A DNA stretch of 64,000 nucleotides, from the NCBI GenBank assembly GCA_946894095.1, contig OX335644.1, positions 15,605,595 to 15,669,594 of the forward strand, read 5' to 3'. Position numbers and translations under genes: made by a program. This DNA comes from Incurvaria masculella. Taxonomy: Eukaryota; Arthropoda; Insecta; Lepidoptera; Incurvariidae. Under the pieces are notes generated by a model. The model searched no databases. It saw only the letters and a list, made by a program, of their open reading frames with translations, and was not told the origin of the DNA. Positions 35,601 to 44,600 of the stretch are shown here, piece after piece. How positions within the stretch are numbered: the first letter of the stretch is position 1; each line of letters starts with the position of its first letter.

Positions 35601-38600
35601 GTATTAGCCATCCATGTGAGGTTCCAAAAAGCAAAAAATACTAAACGTACCCACTCCTACAAAATAGGTGATTTTCCAGAGCTTATGTCGGTATTCCGAA
35701 TTTGTAAAAAAGTGTTAAAGCTACTTATGTTTACCTCCTAACTAGTCCAAACAAACTTCCGAAGTCGATCATTCTACTTTCCTTTCCATCCACAATCATT
35801 CATTGCTTGAACTAAAACGCGCCAACTTTACATCGGCCATAGAGTTTGGGCCAATCTGTAGTCTCTTACTGTTGCTCGTTGTCCTGTTGGTGACCTATCT
35901 TCCTAACTTAGTTATGTTCTGGATTCCAGTCGCGTCATCAACTCTGGCCTGGTGGAGGTGCCCAATCTGGGGAGAGTGCACGAAAATAATCGCGACGCTT
36001 TGCTGCACGTCCTGTGAGTACCTGTGATCACCCCACATAAACGTACAGTCACGTATCGCATGTCGTTACACCAGCAATCGAGACGAACTCGATATCCCTT
36101 TCCGTCCTATCGATGTCGGCCTTGGAGGGAAAGAAACTGAGGAATTATTTATATTTCCAGCATAACGACATTAGAATAAGTGACAACTACTTGGGAAGAC
36201 GTCAAACTCGTACACATTTCTTGAAATGACTAAATAAAAATTGAGCTCAATCCTAGTACTAATTTATTTATTTATTTTATATTAGACAGGCAGCCTAGGC
36301 TGATGTGTCTAAATCGAGTACATAGTTAGTTCATTGAAATTTAAACATATTTTTTTTAACTTAATCGGTTTCAGTTTACTAAGTTACTTATTTTAAAAAT
36401 GTATTTATTTAGATAAGCGTCCAAACGATTCTTAAATTGATTAGTGTTGTTTGCACTTATAATGTCCTCTGGAAGTTGGTCATCGTCAACCACTCTGTTG
36501 GTTATGAAGTGCTTCCGTGTGTTGGTTTTGTGTTCTATTTTGTTCAGTTTTAGAGTGTGGCCACGCAGGTGAGTGTTATGATTAAGTGTGAACATTTCCT
36601 TCATTGCTTCACAGTTGTATTTCTCAGTAAGCATTTTGTACACTTCTATTAAATCGCCTCGCATCCGTCTTTGGTGCAGGGTTGGTAGTTTGAGGGCCTT
36701 CAATCTTTCTTCATAGGGTAAGGTTTTTAGCTGCCAAGGGATTTTTGTAAACTTTCGTTGTACATTTTCAAGTGGAGTGATATCTTTGATAAAGTAGGGT
36801 TGCCAGACTTGAAAAGCGTACTTAAGCGTACTTAAGCGTAATTAAGAGTCATGACACAGTACATTTTTTTATTGTGGGTATATTATTTTTTTTAACAACG
36901 AAACTAAAATCAGTAAAGAATAAATACCCAAAAAAATCATCTTCTAATGTAAAGTTATATTTATATCTAAACACTTGCAACTAGATTCGATTTTCTAATT
37001 TTCAATGTGTCAAAAGGCAAACCATTTGTTCGATGAAAAAATTAGAAAGTCGTCAATATTTGACCCTACAAGTAAAAATGTGTGGAGTTTAAATGCAGAT
37101 GTACGTGGATGCATACACAAACAGAAATATATGTATTTTTATATCATCAGCTTTTGGTTTTTAAATTTAGAGATTCATAAAATTTCAGAGATAACTTTAA
37201 CTTCCTGTTAAATAAACTTAGACTATAACTTAGAGATAAACTTAAATAAATCTTAGATTAGGCTAGGTTAGGTTAGTTCGTTAATCGTTAGTTCGTTATT
37301 CTTTAGTCGTTAATGTGCAGAGAATTATTTTAATCAACACTTAAAGGGCATTTATTACTAAAGTGATGATTATCTGGTACAGGTATTGATTGCTGCTGCT
37401 TACGATTAATTTAATCAGCAGTAGGTGAAAAAGGCCCTAACAAGGTTAAGCAGGTGTCATCAACCGCTGCTACTTTAAAAGATAATTTCGTAATTAATAA
37501 AGCATGACACTCGGAAACGTAACCAACTCCTCATTATTCCGTCGCATAAGCTAGTTAAGTTTAGAGGAAGTTTTAGGTATTCGGCTACCAAGTGCTGGAA
37601 TGATCTTCCTCCCCCAGCTCGCCAGACCCAGTCAAAAATATTTTTAAAAAAATTAGTTAGGGATCATATTATGACCAGACAAAAAAGTTAATGCCTACAT
37701 ACCTTTTAACTTTTGACAATATTTAATTTGCTCCTTCCTCATTTACACGCACACACACGCTCTCATTTCCAATCACACCTCTCATTGACACTCTTCTACA
37801 CACACACCCGCTACTCATGTGTTAAAGGAGTTTGGAAAAGGATGCGCTGAAAACCAGCTTCGCAGCGTTTGCTGCGTACCAGCTGAGAGCATACCCTTTC
37901 AGTGCAACACATTATAACCCTCGAGGTCTAAATGATAATTGTACAGTGAATATAACTTGTGTTACTTTTTCTTTGCTTGATTAATTGGTGTCCTATGTAT
38001 TTTCGTGTGTTGTGGCTGAATAAACTATTTGAATTTGAATATTTGAATTTGAATTTAATTTTTTTAACGTAAGAATGTGACAGAGATCCAGCCTAAGGGT
38101 GGAGTACATCTCTGGTTAAGGTTAATGTTATTGTTAAATATTGTCTGTCTTCTTCCTTCATACGTATTAATAAATAATGTCTCCATTGCATCAGCAGTAA
38201 ATATAGTAACAGATATAATGACTAGGGGGGCAACTTTATGGAGCCATTGGTTTGGTTGAAGATTATAATTTTGCGAACCCTGCACTGCCTTTTCCAGGGA
38301 CCTGGAAGGTAACCACATCGGCCGCGTGCCCTCGCACGCTCTGCGCGTGCGCGCCGACCAAGTGTAAGTCACATTAGGTATTTACTCGCCTTTCACTTTT
38401 ATTATTTCACTTTACATTTTAACCCCACCCTTATTCATTTCGCCAAATATTTGCACGAAATTAAATTGAAAGTGTCAGCCTTAAACAATGTTTTTTATTA
38501 ACAGACTTTTTTCTTTAATTTGTATTGTGGGCACAATTTATGAGTATCATTTTCGTAACTATTACAAACCATTAAACCTAACCAGCCGTATTCAGAGTGG

Positions 38601-41600
38601 GCGGACTAACTTTAATACGCAGGACTAAACCGGTTTTTGCATGGTTAGTCCGGTGCTAATTTCGTACTAAGTTTTGACAGGTTCTCTCTGAATACTACTG
38701 GACATGTGTTACTAAGCCCAGATTGTTCTATTTGATTTGTGGGGTATCATTATTTATACTGATCACAAAATTATACATCGTGTTAATAACTCGATGATTA
38801 TGTATCCGAAAACAATTTTTGTGTTTCGTTGATTTTAATTTGATGATAATCAATGGTATTTTTTCAATAATTTGTCGTGAAGCTCAATCAAAATGCGGTC
38901 CGTGTGTAAAAGCAGTTTTTTCAGCCAATAGAAAAACATTGAGAACGAATCGTTTCTCAAACTTATTTCTTTGCAGCACCTCGAGGATATGGATTAATCT
39001 GCTGGCGGGTGCCTTTCCGCGAACCTATAACTTGAGAGTTTTCTAGGCAATCAGTCTAATCTAACTAGTCCTCTCCATTTGTAGCCTTAAAATTGTAACT
39101 ACAAATGTACTCAGAACTATATGGTTATGAATTGTTAACACCCTGTGTAACGCGTCACGTAAAATTTACGAACTCCGTTGACATTTCGGAAAAAATCTAA
39201 TTTTGTTACAAAATTATACACTCAAAATATATTAAATACTTAATATGAAATATTGCACTAATACGAAACGTTTTATAGTCGCACAAAGCATCTAAGTTTT
39301 TTTCGGCATTCGTTTATGTAGTGGTTTCTGAGAAAGACCGAGTTTCCTTAACTATTGCAAATTCAATATACCTGAGTACATACAATAATATCTACCTACT
39401 CTGTTACATTGCAGTAGCCTCAACTACAACCAGATTCAAGAAATTTCTGCACACGCCTTTAAGAACGCCGAGATTTCCGAACTGTAAGTTTAGATTGATT
39501 GATTTATCTAATATCACTGTAATCAGTAAATTTTCGACGTAAAACTGAACGTGTGCGTGCCTACACAGACCAACTGATGGTTTTCATGCTTTTTCTAGGA
39601 GTTTCAAAGGAAACACGAAGCTGTCCCGGGTGGATGAGCACGCATTCTCAGGGAATCTGCTTCTTCGAGAGCTGTGAGTCCATTCATACATAAATAGTCA
39701 ATACAATAACAGTCAATGTATATACCTAATATCAGTGTCTTGAAAAAAGCGCATAAAACAGAAATCAAAAGGATCACTCAACCCATAAAGGCATGTGAGT
39801 AGCCAAAAAGGAAAAGAATAGTAAAAGTGTGCGAAAACCATGCAGTCCAATCAAGTGCTTCTTCGCACTGCGTTTGATGGCCCCCGGATTGTACTTAGGG
39901 GGAAATGTCTCGCCAGGAAGTGCAATCCCTGCAATGGTTGCATTCCCTACCTGTGTCCGCATTAATCGACGGTAGAAAGAGGATGAATGAATGGCAATAT
40001 ACGGCCCCGAACACTATTCTCCATGGTAGAGACAATTGAACACAGAGAGAGACCATACATCCCTTCGGAGTTGGAGGGTCTCTAAATTCTAGGATACCTT
40101 GGGGTCGTCGATGAGACGCAAGGCACTGCGCTGCATTGAATCCAAGTAGCCAAGCAGGTTCTATCTGCTCAATAACGTAAGCAATATTATTTAGGTGATC
40201 AATGCAAACGTGCGTACGAGTGGACGCGTTCTAATGAAATCTGATTCTAATCAGATGAAATGTATATCAACAAGTGTACTTACGGCGGCTCTGTTTGACC
40301 GCAATAGGTCTAATAATACGCCTGTGTGCTTATGCCCAGTGATCTCAGCAACACAGCCATCACGCACCTCCCTACCAAGGGTCTGGAGAAGCTCGAGGTG
40401 CTCCGTATCGAGGGAACGCAGAGCTTGAAGGTCATCCCTTCCATACATTACTTCCAGGTAAACTTTTAGAAACTCTACATGATTTACTTTAGGTATTTAG
40501 GTACCTATGGAAAATTCTTATAGTTGAAAGCTAAAAGTCATCTATCTCAGCTGATTGTTCTCTCGTGGCAAAATGTGGAAATTTGGAAAAAAAGTTTCCT
40601 GTTCCAAGTTTCCTTTCTCTACCTCCTTCTTGTTTTCCTTGTTTATTAAGTTATTTTCTTAACTTTATATAAAATAGGTATAATAAAATTGTTTATACAC
40701 TGTAGGTACTTTATAATCATTTCCAACTCGACAAAGGTAAATACTAAGAAATATACATTCATTCATACAGAATACATTCTGTGTACTTTATCTGATTTAA
40801 AATCTGAATCTGAATCTACGTTGATTTTACTTCACCACTTATCGTAGTGCACCAAAACTAATCCTAATCCATGAAACAAACATCTAAACATTTGTATCAA
40901 AATGGCGTATATGTTTAGTTATAAAAAAAATCAAAAAGTACAGAATTAGCTCTCAGTATCATAGAAAAATATTTCTTAATTTGCCTGAGGAAACACCCAT
41001 TTTATGGAACTCATTATCCTCTTAATTGTATTTTTCTATGGGTGTGCGCGTAGAGGTAGTCACCGGGTGACGTTTTGCAGAGCCTGCGAGAGGCCCACCT
41101 GACGCACCACTTCCACTGCTGTGCCTTCGCCTTCCCCGAGCGGCACGACCCGGCCCGGCATCGCCTTTACCTCGAGCGGCGAGCGACTATGATGGAGGTA
41201 ACCCCTCGCGTATTCAAATCCTGGGCGTCCATTCCTGACATTCGGTAATCAGGGATCAGGAATCCTGAGTCCAGAAAACCGCTTTTATAGTGATTTTTTA
41301 TTTGATTGATTAAAAAAACTATGCTTCGGAATATTTTCGTCAAGAAAAACCGCTACAAAAGCGGTTTTCTAGACTCAGTATTCCTGATTCCTGATTACTG
41401 AATGACAGGAATAGACCTGCAGAGAGCTCTGGGTTGCCTCCTCCGAGTTTTTAAATCTTTCGGCAGGAGTCAACTCGGGTCAATTTGGGTTTGGACATTC
41501 ACCCGAGCGGTGCCCGGTAAAATGTAGTATGAAACCTTCGCGGGCGTGTTGTTCCATCGGCCAGTTTAAAAAAAGTTGGATCTCGGCGCCATCTACCGAG

Positions 41601-44600
41601 TACAACTGTAGTTAACAACCAACTCAGTAGTAGTACAACTGTAGTTAACAACCTCTGTGTTAAAAACCATTGGGCCGAACCCATTAATACCAAAAAAATA
41701 TATCAAAATCGGTCAAGCCGTTTGGGAGGAAATGAATTAATTCGGAGATTTTTTTGTTTAGCTTTTCGACCGAGCGGGCAACGGCATTTATGGTCCCATA
41801 CTTTTATTGGATCTCCTTTCATTATATGTTGTGTAAATGGTATGCGCAGAAGTGCAAAGGTCACCCCCAGCAGCCACCGGCCACGGCGGAGGCAGCGGTG
41901 TCACGGCGTCGTCGGCGCCGCTCACTCAACCAGACCGGTGCCAAACCCAGCGGCTGGGGGTGAGTGTTGGATATCGTTGCTACCTATCTCAGTGAGTTTA
42001 CCGAGATTTGGGAATCCCGTTTTCTCGGTATAATGTATACAATATTTTCAGGTATACATATATCCTTCTGTAATCAGCATTCATACAACTACATATTGTA
42101 CACAAAGCCTTACGCACCAGCGCAACCATACATAGATTCTTTAAACACAACAGTACATGTACATATACACACACAATACACACTCACACGCTACACACGT
42201 CACCGGTTGTAACTGAAATTCAGCGTTGCCAAATTTCTGCAGCATGCGGCAGCTTTCGTAAGCGCGAACCATCGGGAAGTCACAAACCTTTTCCCTAGGG
42301 TACTTTTGTTTTGTTAAAATATGTATCTCTTGGCTTTGTAACTGTACTCTATCGAATAAATTATTCTATTTTATTCAATACCAGATTGCAATGAACCCCA
42401 TAATTGAATGTTTCAAACCTAATCTACACAATAAATTACATCTTTTTCGGAAAGGAAGTGACATGAAATATGCTTCACAAAACTAAACAAACTTATGAAA
42501 CAAACAAGTGACTGGAATAATTTAATGCACATTTTTTTGGTGAGGAAAACATATTTTTTGCTTCACATACGAATTATTTAAAACACGCAAAATGTGAATG
42601 TTATTCCTGTACCCTTAAATTACCAAAGACATGGGTGAGCCTAACTTGTAGTGTTAATTATCAACTGATCCCGCGCGCAGGAGTTTGGCCGAGGGCGAGG
42701 GAGGCAGCTCGGAGTACGCGCCCGACTCCGAGGAGAGCTACATCGGCGACTCCGACTCGCTGGAGGAGTCGGTGGAGGACGACGACGACGACGACGGCTT
42801 CCACGATCACGCCATCGAACCGCCGAGCGAGACCATCCACGCCGACTGCGGCAACATCACGCACACGTGAGTGATCTTTTGAAGTTGTGGCTAACGGGGT
42901 AACACTGAACGAAGCTGCATCGGTGACACCGACTTACTGGAGAGTGTACGAAGGACGAAAACGACGGCTTCCACGAGCACACAATCGAGCCGCCAAGCAA
43001 GACCGTCCACGCCGACGGTGGCAACATCACTCACACGTCAGTTATCTTTTTAATTGTGGCATCCCTAGTGGGGCAACATTGAGAAGACCTACATCGGCGA
43101 CTCCGACTCGCTGAAGGAGTCGGTGGAGGACGACGACGACGACGGTTTCCACGATCACGCCATCGAGCCGCCGAGCGAGACCGTCCACGCCGACTGCGGC
43201 AACATGACGCACACGTGAATTATTTTGTTAAATTGTGACATCCCTAGTGGGGCCACACTGAGAAAAGCTGCATCGGCGACTCCGATGCGCTGGAAGAATC
43301 GGTGGAAGGCGACACCGACGGCTTCAACAACCACCACAATGACATCTATTTGTCCAACTTCACTATGATACGAGGTGCGAGTGTGAAATCTGTACGGTAA
43401 GAAATAAGACTAAAGTGTCTACTTTCGATTGAAAGGAAAGATGAACAGGCAAAATTGGTCGATGATAGATAGGCAGACTACATAAAATACGTTAAATATC
43501 TAAGTCTATGGTAGTGTCTAAAATTTTCAGGAAGGTTATAGGTATTTTTAAACAGTTACTTAATTTTAACTCGCAACAGAATTGCATGTTTTGGTCTGTC
43601 TCAAAGTAGGCACATAATATAAATTCACCTTCGATCTGAAGTGCAAGCGGCAGAATCATTCTGCATATTTTGTTCGCAGGCGACGCGAGGTGTCGTGCGG
43701 ACCCACGCCGGACGCCCTCAACCCCTGCGAGGACGTGATGGGCTGGAGCTGGCTCCGCGGCTGCGTGTGGCTCGTCTCGCTCGTCGCCGTCGCCGGCAAC
43801 TGCGCCGTGCTGCTCGTGCTTCTCGCCAACCGCTCCGACCTCACCGTGCCCAAGTTCCTCATGTGCCACCTGGCGCTCGCCGACCTCTGCACCGGCATAT
43901 ACCTGCTCATGTTAGCCGCCGTCGACCTCGTCTCATACGGCGAGTTCTTCAACTACGCCTACGACTGGCAGTACGGACCCGGCTGCAAGGTCGCCGGATT
44001 CCTCTCCGTCTTCTCGGGCCAGCTCTCCGTGTTCACTCTCGCGATCGTCACGCTCGAGCGGTGGTTCGCCATCACGTACGCGATATACCTCGACAGGAGA
44101 CTGTCGCTGCTCGCGGCCGCGCAGATCATGGCCGCCGGCTGGGCGTTCTCGGCCGTCATGGCGGGCCTCCCGCTCGCCGGCGTCTCCGACTACTCCTCGA
44201 CGTCGATCTGCCTCCCGGTCGAGAGCGTCGGCGTCGCGGACGGTCTGTACCAGGGGGCGATATTCCTCACGAACGCGGTCGCATGGCTCACGATCGTCGG
44301 CTGTTACGTCCAGATCTACCGGTCGCTGGGGGGCAGCGAGGGGTGCGGCGGGCGCGCGGCGGCCGCGGCGGCCGAGCGGCGCATCGCCAATAAGATGGCA
44401 CTGCTCGTCGGGACAGACCTGCTCTGCTGGGCGCCGGTCGCCTTCTTCGGCATCACGGCGCTCGCGGGCGCGCCGCTGGTGGACGTGACGCACGGCAAGG
44501 TGCTGCTCGTGTTCTTTTACCCGCTGAACGCGTGCGCGAACCCGTTCCTGTACGCGATCCTGACGAAGCAGTACCGGCGCGACCTGGTGTCGCTGGTGGC

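Noticed and set aside
42887..43036. Copy 2 of the LGR1 hinge exon as an alternative exon
   Set aside because: A deletion shifts its frame relative to the donor, so inclusion would give an unrelated sequence.
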